From Ustilago trichophora (Eukaryota > Basidiomycota > Ustilaginomycetes > Ustilaginales > Ustilaginaceae), in contig OOIN01000035.1 of the NCBI GenBank assembly GCA_900323505.1, positions 434,001 to 498,000 on the forward strand: a stretch of DNA of 64,000 nt. Reading direction: 5' to 3'. Made by a program: the position numbers and the translations under genes. Of the stretch, positions 53,899 through 63,613 are shown piece after piece; the first letter of the stretch is position 1, and the number at the start of each line of letters is the position of its first letter. Below the pieces are notes generated by a model that was not told the DNA's origin, made no database searches, and saw only the letters and a program-made list of their open reading frames with translations.

Positions 53899-54492
53899 AG
53901 AAGCAAAAGAGAATACAGATACAGATACAAAACAGAGGGATGCCTTCGGGTTGTGGCAATCCTGCAGACGGCAGCGGCGGATCAAGCCGTCTGTCTGTAT
54001 ATTGTTTCGGCGAAATGTGTTCCGATCCAGCTTCTTGTCTTTTTGAGTCCATACATTTTATTTTATTTTACCATCCTCCAGCACATGTTCGCTCTTTTCG
54101 AATGATAACAGTTGACACCAAAGTGCAACAGGATGTCGCTTGATCAATATCAGATGTACTGGTATCAAGAAGCCATTGTACTGTACCATGTGAGCAATAG
54201 TGGGGAGACTTTCACTTTGCGCTGTGGAAGATGCCGAAAGGTGCCGAGCGGGTATTTTAGACTCGAAACGGAACTTTTTCGAGCTCCGGCTCAATTGCGC
54301 TCTCGAGTAACCATCGACAGCGGCCAATTGTTTTCAGAACAACGGTGATCCATCTGGTATCATCACCTGACCAAGACCCACCTTTTTGGAGGAAGGCCAG
54401 AGTGTGGGGGAGGAGGCAACACCAACGGCTCGGATCGACAGCAAGTCGCGCGATAAGCTAAATCAGCTACAGCTCGCTACTGATAGTTAGAA

Positions 54493-54960
54493 TCAGGTAC
54501 GGTTCAGAGAGAGAGGACGAAGGATACAGATGCAGTACATTGCTCGAATGGGAAGTGGCAGTGAGCGCAAAATTCGGTCAAAGTGTGGTTGGTGGTTGAT
54601 AAAAAAGGTGACCGGGCTAATGCGAAGCCGCAAAAGAGCGTTAAAAGGAGAGAGTCTCGGATGCCTTTGTTCCGTACAAAGCAGGAATTCATGCAAGTCA
54701 AGGAGAAAAGCATTGATACAAGAACGATTTAATCGCGCCAAAGGGGGCACCAAAAGGCCTGCCGCTCTCGACTTCGGATCATCCAGCTCCTTTTTGTAGA
54801 CTGCTTTCATGCCGTTGATGATGATGAGATTTGCCTCACTTGCTGCTTTGGTCCAGTCGACTCTGATACCAGGTTCAACATTCGCCTGCCGTACCAGTCT
54901 TCCTGGCATGATTAAAAAGGCTTGCTTGTTCTGCATCGCATCGCATCGCAATTGGCTCAT
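54493..54960 (-). pseudogene. Coding-like relic or orphan frame, 155 codons
   Basis: An ATG frame in the repeat-rich gap. Its middle part (PGIRVDWTKAASEANLIIIN, then KELDDPKSRAAG) looks like real protein sequence, whereas the C-terminal third is Leu/Arg/Cys-rich and looks like readthrough. No domain is recognised. It may be a decayed exon, possibly related to the minus-strand relic at 55952-56440. Confidence 0.22.
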
Positions 54961-55318
54961 CCGCTCTCTCTCTCTATCTCTCTCTATCTCTGATTTTACG
55001 GTGTGTTATCTATGCCTAGTGCAGTACACCTGCGACCGTAAAGTCCGTCAAGTGCGAGAGACGGCGCTCGCGGGTCAAACAATCTCGGTTGATTGCCGTA
55101 GCTTTGAAGTGAATGGTCTCATCATCTGACCTTTGACTTTTGCATAGAGATGTGGTGGCGTGCTCATGTCGATGAGCCTTTGGTCTGTACATAACTGTGT
55201 ACCTGCGCAGGTCGAGCTGCAGCTGATTGAGCAGGTGGCAAGAAACTCTAGAATGGATCAAAGTGGCACGCCAATGGAGCCAATTAGAAGAAGAAGAGAA
55301 GCACAGCAAATACAAAAG

Positions 55319-55322
<4 letters not shown>

Positions 55323-55352
<30 letters not shown>
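55323..55352. repeat. (GA)15 microsatellite
   Basis: Fifteen uninterrupted GA units in the repeat-rich gap. Confidence 0.9.
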
Positions 55353-55356
<4 letters not shown>

Positions 55357-55760
55357 TGATTGGATGAAGAATGGATTGCGGGCGATTGCACGCCGCGGTG
55401 ACAGCGGCAAGCAAAGCCTACGGTTCGAAATCAAAGAAAGGGCGAATTCGTGAGTCGAACCAATCATCCTCTTTCTACAAAGAGAAACAATTGAAATCGA
55501 AAGAGAGGGAGAGAAGATGTAAAGGCGTACGGAAGAGTCAGTTCCGGGCTTTAAAGATATTGCTTCGCTGCAACAATGCTGCATCAAGGTGTGTTTTCAA
55601 TCTCCGGACCTCGGTTCGTTGGTCAAGCCGCCGCTTCAGAGAGAAAAGTGTGGTTCTTTTTCAAGATTACCGCGGCCAAATGTCGCGTAGAAGCGAACAC
55701 GGCTTTGGAGCTCTGTCGTGTGGGCTTGAGCTGTGGTTGGGTTACTTATGTGAACTGCAC

Positions 55761-55761
<1 letters not shown>

Positions 55762-55792
<31 letters not shown>
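55762..55792. repeat. Poly(A) tract of 31 bases
   Basis: A plus-strand run of 31 A, the second long one in this window after 8678-8713. Origin is unknown; replication slippage or an old retroposon tail are both possible. Confidence 0.9.
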
Positions 55793-55794
<2 letters not shown>

Positions 55795-55951
55795 ATGCGG
55801 GCACCAATCAGCATGCTTCTTTTGTTTTGCAGTGCAACTCGTGCTGCTGCTGGATGCAACCTCCCTTGATTTGACCGTGGGTGCATACATTGCACTGCTG
55901 AACCGCGCTCTCCGCTACGCCGGTCTACGGTCCCGTCGGGGGGCAAGTTGA

Positions 55952-56440
55952 TCACAGATGCCTCTCGCTTGACAAGCTCCAGACACTCGGTCGAATTCCG
56001 AAAGCCAACATTACTGTAGCAGTCATCTGGAGAGTCTCTGCCAGCTCGTTTATCAATGCAACTGCTGCATACAACGCCGCAAAGTCTCGCTTCCAAGTAA
56101 ACCGTGTTGTACCGCTGGTCTGCCTCGTCCTTTGAACCCCCCTTGCACTGCGCCGCCTGTTGGTATCGCAAGAGTACATATCCCAGAGAGGGTCCAGCAT
56201 TTCATCAGTGTCAATGTTGCCAAACAGCCAGTTGAGCCAGAGGATCCACTCTTGATATTTGTCTTTCCATTTCAAGCTCAACTGCAGTTTGGGCCAATCT
56301 GGACATGTCAAAATGGCTTCGGCTGGCTCCTGTCCGAATCGCTCTTCTCCTCGTCCCCACACTACAAACTTGGAATCAGCGTGCTTAATCTCATCCAACA
56401 AGACAGCAGCATACAGTACTGTACTGTACTGTACATTACT
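55952..56440 (-). pseudogene. Coding-like relic rich in Trp and charged residues
   Basis: A minus-strand frame is open from a TAG at 56443 but has no in-frame ATG near its beginning. Its first half is strikingly protein-like: LLDEIKHADSKFVVWGRGEE, then CPDWPKLQLSLKWKDKYQEW and LFGNIDTDEMLDPLWDMYSC. The protein-like signal then seems to leave this frame near 56170, where another minus frame takes over (YSNVGFRNSTECLELVKREA). Lack of a start and the frame change suggest a broken gene. A TGTACTGTAC array lies at its 5' edge. The family is not recognised. Confidence 0.35.
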
Positions 56441-56872
56441 CTACTGTAGCCGGACCACGCCGGCACGCCACGCCACGCTCTGATTTGCTGCCCACTTGTC
56501 AGCTGTCTGATAGCATGCAATCTCTTCCGAGGTTAGATTGCCAACCGTCGGTCTGCGTGCCTCCTCCCTCTCTCGTTCCCACAGCCGATCAGACATCACA
56601 CACTACACTGCGTCTCGTCTGACCCTTGCTCAGGAACGCCTCCTTCCGAGAGAGGATAGCTTGCCTTCCACGCATCCGTCATTGGCGAGCTACTTTAGTC
56701 TGATAGAGGTCCCAGCGCCAGATAGTACAAATACCACCCTACCATCCCCCTATCCTCAAAGCGCTTCCTTCCCTTCCTTTCCATCGTGTTATCACTCGCC
56801 ACATCCCCCTCCCCCCTCTCATTTCCTTAACCATCACCGCCCCCGTGAGCGTTCCGGGTCGCGATAGCCAAG

Positions 56873-59302
56873 ATGGTCAACGAGATTGATATCGCCAGGA
56901 CTTCGAGCCATGGCAGCAGCTCTGACAACAAGGGCTCTTCCAAGGAGGACCTCGACGCACAGCCCGGCGTCGCTCAGCTCAACAATGTCGAGAAGCACCT
57001 CCGAACCGACTTCCTCGACCACCGCATCAACGACCCCAACATGGCCACCGAAAAGATCGATGCCGTCGAGCACGTCATCGAGCAGGGTGACTACAAGGCA
57101 GAGGTCCAGATCGAGGAGGAACTCGAGGAGGACTCTCCTTACCCCGAAGTTCGAGCCGCCGTCTCCAACGTCGATGACCCCACCATGCCCGTCATGACTT
57201 TCCGTACCTGGGTCCTCGGTATGCTCTTTACCATTGTCATCCCCGGTGTTAACCAGCTTCTCAGCTACCGATACCCCACCGTTACCATTACTTCCTTCGT
57301 CGCCCAGCTGCTCGCATACCCCATGGGTGTCGCCATGGCCAAGGTTCTCCCTACCAAGGTCTTCAAGACTCCCTTTGGCAGCTTCACCCTCAACCCCGGT
57401 CCCTTCAACGTCAAGGAACACACTGTCATCACCGTCATGTCGAATGTCACTTACCAACGTGCTTACGCATCCAACGTCTCGGCTGTTCAGCGAATCACCT
57501 ACGGCTTCGACTGGGGTTTCGGATACATTATCCTCCTCACCCTCAGCTCCCAGCTTATCGGTTTCTCCATGGCCGGTTTCTTCCGTCGATGGCTCGTATG
57601 GCCCGCTGCCATGATCTGGCCTGCCAACCTTGGTAACACTGCCCTCTTCACTGCCCTTCACCGACAGGTCGACACTGGTAGCAACCACATGTCCCGTTAC
57701 AGGTTCTTCATGTTCGCCTGTGCCGGTGCCTTTGCTTGGTACTTTGTTCCCGGTTACCTCTTTGCCATGATGTCGGTCGGCAACTGGTTCTGCCTCATCG
57801 CCCCCGACAACGTTCCCCTCAACCAGATGCTCGGAACCCAGCAGGGTCTTGGTCTTATTCCCCTCACCTTTGACTGGAACCAGTACTCGTACAACGGAAA
57901 CCCCATCTATACCCCCTGGTGGGCTCAGGCCAACGTCCTCGGTGGTTTCGTCGTCTGCTACTGCATCATCGGCCCCATCCTCTACTACAAGAACGTCTGG
58001 AACTTTGCCTACCTCCCCTTCTCCACCAGCGGTGTTTACGACCGATTCGGCCACAGGTACAAGACTGCAAAGGTCACCACCCCCAACCACCTTCACTTTG
58101 ATGCTGCCGGTTACAACGCGTACTCCGAACAGTACTTCTCGGTCACCTACGCCGTTTCGTTCGCCCTCTCGTTTGCATCCATCACCGCCATCATTGTCCA
58201 CGTCGCCCTCTTCCACGGCAAGCAGATCTACAAGCAGTTCACCACCTCGATCAACGACGAGCGCGACATCCACGCCCGACTCATGCAGAAGTACCCCGAG
58301 GTCCCCAAGCTCTGGTACGCCGCCCTCTTCCTCGTCTGCTTCGGTATGGGTGTCGGCTGCACTGCTGGTTACGAGACCGACTTCCCTGTTTGGGCCTTCA
58401 TCATCTCGCTCATCATTGGTGCCTTCTTCATGCTCCCCGTCGGTGTGGTCTACGCCATCTCCAACGTCGAGGTCGGTCTCAACGTCATCTCCGAGTTCAT
58501 CATTGGTTACATGCACCCCGGTTCGGCTACCGGCATGATGATGTTCAAGGTCTTCTGCTACATGGCCGTCTACCAGGGTCTCTCCTTCACTGCCGACATG
58601 AAGCTCGGTCACTACATGAAGGTCCCTCCCAAGGACATGTTTGTTGCCCAGGTTACCGCCATCGTCGTTTCGTCCTTTGTCGTCCTCGGTGTTCAGAGCT
58701 GGGTCTTCTCCAACATCAACAACGTCTGCACTCCCGAGGCCGCTGACAACTTTACCTGCAACTACCTCATCGTTTTCGGTACTGCCTCGCAGATTTGGGG
58801 TCTCATTGGTCCCGGTGCCGTCTTCTCGCCCGGCAAGCAGTACGGCAAGCTCTTGTGGATGTTCCTGGTCGGTGCCATCTTCCCCGTCATTGTTTGGGGT
58901 CTCACCAAGAAGTTCCCCCGCTCCTTCATGCGCAAGGTCAACTCTCCCGTTATCTTCACTGGTACCGGTCTCATGCCTCCCGCGACTGGTATCAACTTTA
59001 CCGCCTGGGCCATGTGTGGATTCTTCTTCAACTACATTATGAAGAAGTACCGCACCGGTTGGTGGACCCGATACAACTATGTCCTTGGTGCCGCCTTGGA
59101 CACGGGTACAGCCATTGCGGCCGTTATCATCTTCTTCTGCCTCATCTTCCCCTCGGGTAAGCAGAGTGACTTTGCCTCGGACGGATGGTGGGGTAACACT
59201 GCCCCTTACAACACGGCCGATGGCAACTTGGCTTCGTACCTCACTGCTCCCGCTGAAGGCTTTGCCCCCGCCCCTGGCGCTTTCAGGCCTTACAATCCTT
59301 AA
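56873..59302 (+). CDS. OPT family oligopeptide transporter
   Basis: This 809-aa polytopic protein of the oligopeptide transporter family imports small peptides or glutathione with protons at the plasma membrane. A hydrophilic N-terminus (about 1-100) precedes TFRTWVLGMLFTIVIPGVNQ, the OPT signature NPGPFNVKEH and some 12-16 helices, ending in the family's aromatic C-terminal segment (PSGKQSDFASDGWWGNTAPY). Length is typical of OPT1-like proteins. Codons are almost all C-ending (GTC, CTC, ATC, TAC), the strongest bias in this window, which implies high expression. The ATG sits in a CCAAG-ATGG context after a CT-rich leader. The substrate cannot be told; peptide OPTs rather than the metal-complex YSL branch fit best. 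Confidence 0.93.
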   Translation: MVNEIDIARTSSHGSSSDNKGSSKEDLDAQPGVAQLNNVEKHLRTDFLDHRINDPNMATEKIDAVEHVIEQGDYKAEVQIEEELEEDSPYPEVRAAVSNVDDPTMPVMTFRTWVLGMLFTIVIPGVNQLLSYRYPTVTITSFVAQLLAYPMGVAMAKVLPTKVFKTPFGSFTLNPGPFNVKEHTVITVMSNVTYQRAYASNVSAVQRITYGFDWGFGYIILLTLSSQLIGFSMAGFFRRWLVWPAAMIWPANLGNTALFTALHRQVDTGSNHMSRYRFFMFACAGAFAWYFVPGYLFAMMSVGNWFCLIAPDNVPLNQMLGTQQGLGLIPLTFDWNQYSYNGNPIYTPWWAQANVLGGFVVCYCIIGPILYYKNVWNFAYLPFSTSGVYDRFGHRYKTAKVTTPNHLHFDAAGYNAYSEQYFSVTYAVSFALSFASITAIIVHVALFHGKQIYKQFTTSINDERDIHARLMQKYPEVPKLWYAALFLVCFGMGVGCTAGYETDFPVWAFIISLIIGAFFMLPVGVVYAISNVEVGLNVISEFIIGYMHPGSATGMMMFKVFCYMAVYQGLSFTADMKLGHYMKVPPKDMFVAQVTAIVVSSFVVLGVQSWVFSNINNVCTPEAADNFTCNYLIVFGTASQIWGLIGPGAVFSPGKQYGKLLWMFLVGAIFPVIVWGLTKKFPRSFMRKVNSPVIFTGTGLMPPATGINFTAWAMCGFFFNYIMKKYRTGWWTRYNYVLGAALDTGTAIAAVIIFFCLIFPSGKQSDFASDGWWGNTAPYNTADGNLASYLTAPAEGFAPAPGAFRPYNP

Positions 59303-59947
59303 AACGAAAAGGAGGTATGGATTGAATCAAGTCTTTTTGTAACGTAATATTCTCTCTCTCTCTTCTTCATACCCCAACTGCGACGCAATGTTCGAAATGC
59401 AAGTTTTGTAAGGGAATTTTTTCTTCTCATATACTGTACTTCTGACTGCCTGTGTGAAAATGGTTCGGTGAGATCTTTGAAGTTGTCCTTGTTGAAAGTT
59501 TGTGCACATGTCGAAGACTGATTCTGTCTGATTGTCACATTGGAAACCTATTCAGCAGTTGAAAGATGTCGACTTTTGGGTGGAGTGGAAGGCTATGAAA
59601 GATGTTCAGAATGTTTTGTGACTTTGTGAGAAGTATATCTTACTGTATGAATCATTTCATTGCAAAGCACACTTTCAAGGCACATTCTACTTCACGAAAG
59701 CCTTGCCCCAACCCTTTTCTTCGTCCGTAACATCTTTTGTACTGTACCATCCACCAATGGCAAAAGAAAACAAATCGCAATGCAGTCCAGTCAGACGGTT
59801 CCTTTTGCCTGCACGCATGCCATGGTGATGTAAGCTATGACAAGTTGTAGGTTCTTGAAAATTACGATGCATTGCTACACTAACCCCCCCGAGCTAGGTT
59901 TGTGAGTGGAGAAGTGTGAATCTAATCTGAAAATAAGCTTAAACGAA
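59303..59947. other. Convergent 3' flanks of OPT and symplekin
   Basis: A 645-bp tail-to-tail spacer with two TACTGTAC-type motifs (59431-59440 and 59739-59749), each 130-210 bp past a stop codon. No gene is seen. Confidence 0.45.
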
Positions 59948-62900
59948 TCAAGCGGTGGTAGAAGGTTGAGTCTCTTCCTCTACCCCAGTCGTACCTGCAG
60001 CAGTATCGGCAGGATCCGGTCCCAACATATCCATAAACGTCGCCAACCTCGCCCTGTTGCCACCGGCCTTGGTTGTGAGATACTCGACCAGACCCGTCCT
60101 CAAATCCGGCTGTCTACTGACCACCTCCCTCAGCTGGTCCTTGGGCAGCTGGATCAGAGCGCCAAACGAGCTCGGGGCGGTCTGTTTGGCGCACAGGATG
60201 AATCCATCCCAGAGCGGCGGGTTTTGCCAGATCTTTTTGGTGATCAACCTCGAAAGCAGATTGCGTGCCACATAGCCCGATAGAGACTTGTACGTCGACA
60301 CGGCCATAATGACTGTCCTCATAAAGAGCATGGGTAAGTTTTGGTCCTCCGAGATCTGGTTGAGCACCGCAGCGAGCACTTCGGAGCGGTAGACGTCGGT
60401 CATGCTGAAGCAAATTTGGATGGCGGCGACGGTGTTTTTCAGTCCGATCTCGCGTTCGGCGTGATGCAAGAGACCCATGAGTTCGACGGGCGTCAGCAGT
60501 TCGGTCTGTCGAACGCGTGGAAGGTTGGAAGATACAGAGCCGAAACCTTGCGGTGGCATCTGGACGATGGATTGGAAGACGGACTTGATGAGCGCCCGAT
60601 CCTCCGGTTGTCTTGATGCAAGGATGGTGACAACACGGGGGAGACGCTTCATGATCTCGGCCTTGTCCAGGTCCGCCATGATGGGCACCAGGAAGCGCGG
60701 ATCGACATCGCGCGTGTCGACAAGCTCTTTCACTAGATCCACGATCGCAGGTGTCCGGTTCTTCTCGGTGAGCGTCTTGAGGATGCACAGGGCGAGAGAG
60801 TCGGCGCCGTCAGGGAAGTTGCGGAGCAGAGTGAGCAGACGTGGATGGTTGGGTCCGAGCGCGCGGATGAGGTAGACAATGTGCGTCTCAATGGCGGTTT
60901 GGACGAATTTGGGGGTGCGTGGATAGGTGATGAAAATCTCGTCGAGCATGTCGGGAATCTTTGTACAGAGCGAGAAGGGCAGCTCAACAAATCGCAAAAC
61001 GTCGTCGCTGTCGGTAGGGTGTGTCGACTCTTCCTTCTCTTCCTCTGTTGCTTCCTCGCCCTCGTTGGTAGTGGCACCTTCCGCGTCCGGGTCCACCTTA
61101 GCAGCTCCATTGACATCGTTTGCGGCGCTTTGATCGCCGTTCGACTTTTCCTCTTTCTCCACGGCTTCAGCCTCAGGTGGCTGTGGTGTCTCGATGAGAA
61201 TGTCGAGGTTGCTACGAGCGAATGCAAGGATCGTTGCTTCAAGCGTACTGTTGGTCACAGCGCACTGCTTGATAGCAATGATGGCACGAGCTCGCGTGCT
61301 CCTCTCACTCGTTCTCGTCAGCTGCAGCAGCTTGTCCGCCGACTGATCCCGGAGCGCGGGGCGCGAGATGCAAATGTCTTGCAACGTCGACATGCCCGCG
61401 ACCATTTTGACCTTGTCCTTGCTGAGGGCAGCTACCAGATCGAGCACAGTCGGTGGAATCTCGGGCAGATCGGCCAGGAACTTGGCGAGGGAACGGTCCT
61501 TGGCGTCGATGCTGGGGATCCAAGCTTGGACAAGCTTTTCGAGCCAGATAGGGTACTGGTCCTTGCTCGTAGTGCCAGCCGATGTGGCCTGCTTGCGGCG
61601 CACGCGGTCGCAAAACCACTCCTCGGCCATCCATGTTATGGCGAATCGTGTCCTGCGCGCAAAGTCGGCCTTGACGAACTCGAGCATCAACGAACGAATG
61701 ATATCGGCCTGGGCTGATAGTGTGCGTGTAGGCTCGACACCGCCTACAATCTTGGTTTCGGGTTCGTTGGATGTTGCCTCGGGGTCGATAGGAGGTTCAG
61801 CAAAGCCACGCGTTGCGAGACGGATGACCAACGAAGACCAAAGCGCTTGTGTGCCTGACTCGGACTGGGAGGTGGCTGCAAGTGCAGCGGATGCAGATGA
61901 ACCAAATTCGCATATCCTCGCGATCGTGTCTTTGATGAGCGAGTCGGACTCGCTGATCGAGAGGTACTCTGGTGGGGCGAGGGCAAAGTTCTCGATGACA
62001 GCCAAGGAGATCTCCTCGTCGTCTTGCTCCTCCTGATCTTGCGCACTGGCCCTGGCGTCTCGTTCTCGGCCACTCGCCTCTAACGCTTCCAGATCCTCTT
62101 CTGCCATGTCCATCTGAAGCGGATCTTGCACGACATCCTCACCTGCACCACCGGCCATGTTGTCGTCCGGTCCGTCTTCAGCTTTGACACCTTGTGGTGT
62201 GCCGTCGCCATTGAGCTGGGCCGATCCTGACATTGTCGGTGGCCGCGGCGGCGGTGGACCTGGAGCAGGAGCAGGGGGCGGTGGTGGTGGTGGTTGCAAA
62301 GGTGCATTAGCCGCTGGAGGTTCTGGTGGTGCCGAAGTGGATGCATCTGGAGGGAGGTTGGCGCGCATGTATGCGATAGCAGCGTGGAGATTGTGCTCAG
62401 AGAGGGCTTGCAGGTTGGCGATGATGAGGTCGATGACAAGAGCAATGGGGAGAGTCTTGACATCGAAAGCGGCCAACGGGTTGCGCTCGACGCCGCCGGT
62501 TGTCCTGACAGAGGCATTGAGGAAAGCCTCGCCTGCTGCTGGGTCGGCTTCTTGTGCGGTGGATGCGTTTGGGATAGCTTCGGGCTGATGTTGCTCGAGC
62601 TTGATCTTCTTGGGACCCTGAAGCTCCTCGTCGATCCTTTCGCGCTTGCGTTTGGCTTCAGCTTCCTTCTCGGCTTGATATGTTCTGGCGGCTTCCTCCA
62701 TACGACGCTGCTGTGCTTCGAGTGCTTTTTGGAGTGAAGTTGACTCTGGACCTGCGAGCTGGTTGCGGACAAAGTGGAGGTAAAAGACGCGGACGGTCTT
62801 TTCGACGTTTCGTATTTGGGTATGCGAGAGGTTGCCAAGGCTGGCGGGAGTCCATGTGGCCATGGCGCGAAGGATGACGGAGCCGAGTTGGGGCCGTGAT

Positions 62901-63613
62901 TTGGCGAGTACGGTGAGTGAATTGACGGAAGCCATGATGAGATCGGTGACGTCGCCGGTGAAGATCAAGGTGACGATTTGAGCGAATAGGCGATTGCCCT
63001 CTTCCTCGAGGTTGGCGGCATTGAGGAAAGGATGGGAAGAGGGAATGGCATTGAGGCTGATGTCGTTCTTGAGCTGGGCGCGAGGATCGGTGGATCCGCG
63101 AGACTGAACCTGAATGATGCGCTGGTAGCACTTGATGACGGCAAGCTTTGTTCCCTGGCTGCCGTGATCGAAGAGATGTACGACTTGTGCTTTGATGGTC
63201 TGTACGGTTTGCCAGAGATTTGACTTTGCACGATCGTTGCAGACGAGACGGAAAAGGACGGGGTACATGCTTGCAAAGCATTGCGAAGCGATCTTGGTGA
63301 GGCGAGGGTCGCGATCCTTGATGAGCAGAAGTATGGCTTCGGGAGCGTGTATTGCTAGGGTTGCTTTTGTATCTTGTGAAAGGGCAGGACGGCAGAATGC
63401 GAGGTCCATGACTTGGGCGATCCATGTTCGTAATGAAGTACCTGCTTTTGGCAAGAGAGAGATGAGCGAAGGTAGGAGGATTGGGATGTTGCCTGGCTGC
63501 ACTTTCAAGAGATCGTAGAGCTCTGAGAGATGGCGAGCTTCGTCTTGCTTGTCGGACGAGTTGAGCGCTGCACTCAGCAGACCGAGCGCGTCGGTGTTGG
63601 CGGGTGCCGCCAT
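59948..63613 (-). CDS. PTA1: Symplekin/PTA1, mRNA 3'-end processing scaffold
   Basis: This 1221-aa intronless gene encodes the scaffold of the cleavage and polyadenylation factor in the nucleus (symplekin in animals, Pta1 in yeast). The N-terminal HEAT domain (about 1-330) includes LPSLISLLPKAGTSLRTWIA, KCYQRIIQVQSRGS and NSLTVLAKSRPQLG. A charged coiled stretch (EAQQRRMEEAARTYQAEKEA) and a Pro-rich run (about 425-460) separate it from the conserved C-terminal symplekin domain (about 985-1190) with LTPVELMGLLHHAE, NQISEDQNLPMLFMRTVI and IWQNPPLWDGFI. Length is near human symplekin (1274) and well above yeast Pta1 (785). The ATG at 63613 is the first in frame. Confidence 0.92.
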   Translation of the reverse strand: MAAPANTDALGLLSAALNSSDKQDEARHLSELYDLLKVQPGNIPILLPSLISLLPKAGTSLRTWIAQVMDLAFCRPALSQDTKATLAIHAPEAILLLIKDRDPRLTKIASQCFASMYPVLFRLVCNDRAKSNLWQTVQTIKAQVVHLFDHGSQGTKLAVIKCYQRIIQVQSRGSTDPRAQLKNDISLNAIPSSHPFLNAANLEEEGNRLFAQIVTLIFTGDVTDLIMASVNSLTVLAKSRPQLGSVILRAMATWTPASLGNLSHTQIRNVEKTVRVFYLHFVRNQLAGPESTSLQKALEAQQRRMEEAARTYQAEKEAEAKRKRERIDEELQGPKKIKLEQHQPEAIPNASTAQEADPAAGEAFLNASVRTTGGVERNPLAAFDVKTLPIALVIDLIIANLQALSEHNLHAAIAYMRANLPPDASTSAPPEPPAANAPLQPPPPPPPAPAPGPPPPRPPTMSGSAQLNGDGTPQGVKAEDGPDDNMAGGAGEDVVQDPLQMDMAEEDLEALEASGRERDARASAQDQEEQDDEEISLAVIENFALAPPEYLSISESDSLIKDTIARICEFGSSASAALAATSQSESGTQALWSSLVIRLATRGFAEPPIDPEATSNEPETKIVGGVEPTRTLSAQADIIRSLMLEFVKADFARRTRFAITWMAEEWFCDRVRRKQATSAGTTSKDQYPIWLEKLVQAWIPSIDAKDRSLAKFLADLPEIPPTVLDLVAALSKDKVKMVAGMSTLQDICISRPALRDQSADKLLQLTRTSERSTRARAIIAIKQCAVTNSTLEATILAFARSNLDILIETPQPPEAEAVEKEEKSNGDQSAANDVNGAAKVDPDAEGATTNEGEEATEEEKEESTHPTDSDDVLRFVELPFSLCTKIPDMLDEIFITYPRTPKFVQTAIETHIVYLIRALGPNHPRLLTLLRNFPDGADSLALCILKTLTEKNRTPAIVDLVKELVDTRDVDPRFLVPIMADLDKAEIMKRLPRVVTILASRQPEDRALIKSVFQSIVQMPPQGFGSVSSNLPRVRQTELLTPVELMGLLHHAEREIGLKNTVAAIQICFSMTDVYRSEVLAAVLNQISEDQNLPMLFMRTVIMAVSTYKSLSGYVARNLLSRLITKKIWQNPPLWDGFILCAKQTAPSSFGALIQLPKDQLREVVSRQPDLRTGLVEYLTTKAGGNRARLATFMDMLGPDPADTAAGTTGVEEETQPSTTA

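Larger units (their letters stand above)
53106..56872. other. 3.8-kb repeat-rich gap
   Basis: This gap holds a decamer minisatellite, TGTACTGTAC palindromes, (GA)15, CTAT/CTCT runs (54961-54992), a CATCG triple repeat (54935-54950) and a 31-A tract, plus two minus-strand coding-like relics listed separately. A plus-strand ATG frame at 54133-54348 (71 aa) is also weakly protein-like. The last 300 bp before 56873 are CT-rich and probably serve as the OPT promoter and leader. No intact gene is supported. Confidence 0.5.

Noticed and set aside
53692..53985. Minus-strand frame with repeated Thr-Ala-Pro-Tyr-Arg motifs
   Set aside because: The repeats are the decamer minisatellite translated, not a repeat protein.
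55421..55465. GGTTCGAAATC and GAGTCGAACCAAT, which resemble tRNA T-loops
   Set aside because: No acceptor stem, D-arm or anticodon arm could be built around either site.
56834..58612. Minus-strand open frame of 592 codons rich in Val, Asp, Glu and Gly
   Set aside because: It is antisense to the OPT gene and results from C-ending codons, which read as G-starting codons on the other strand.
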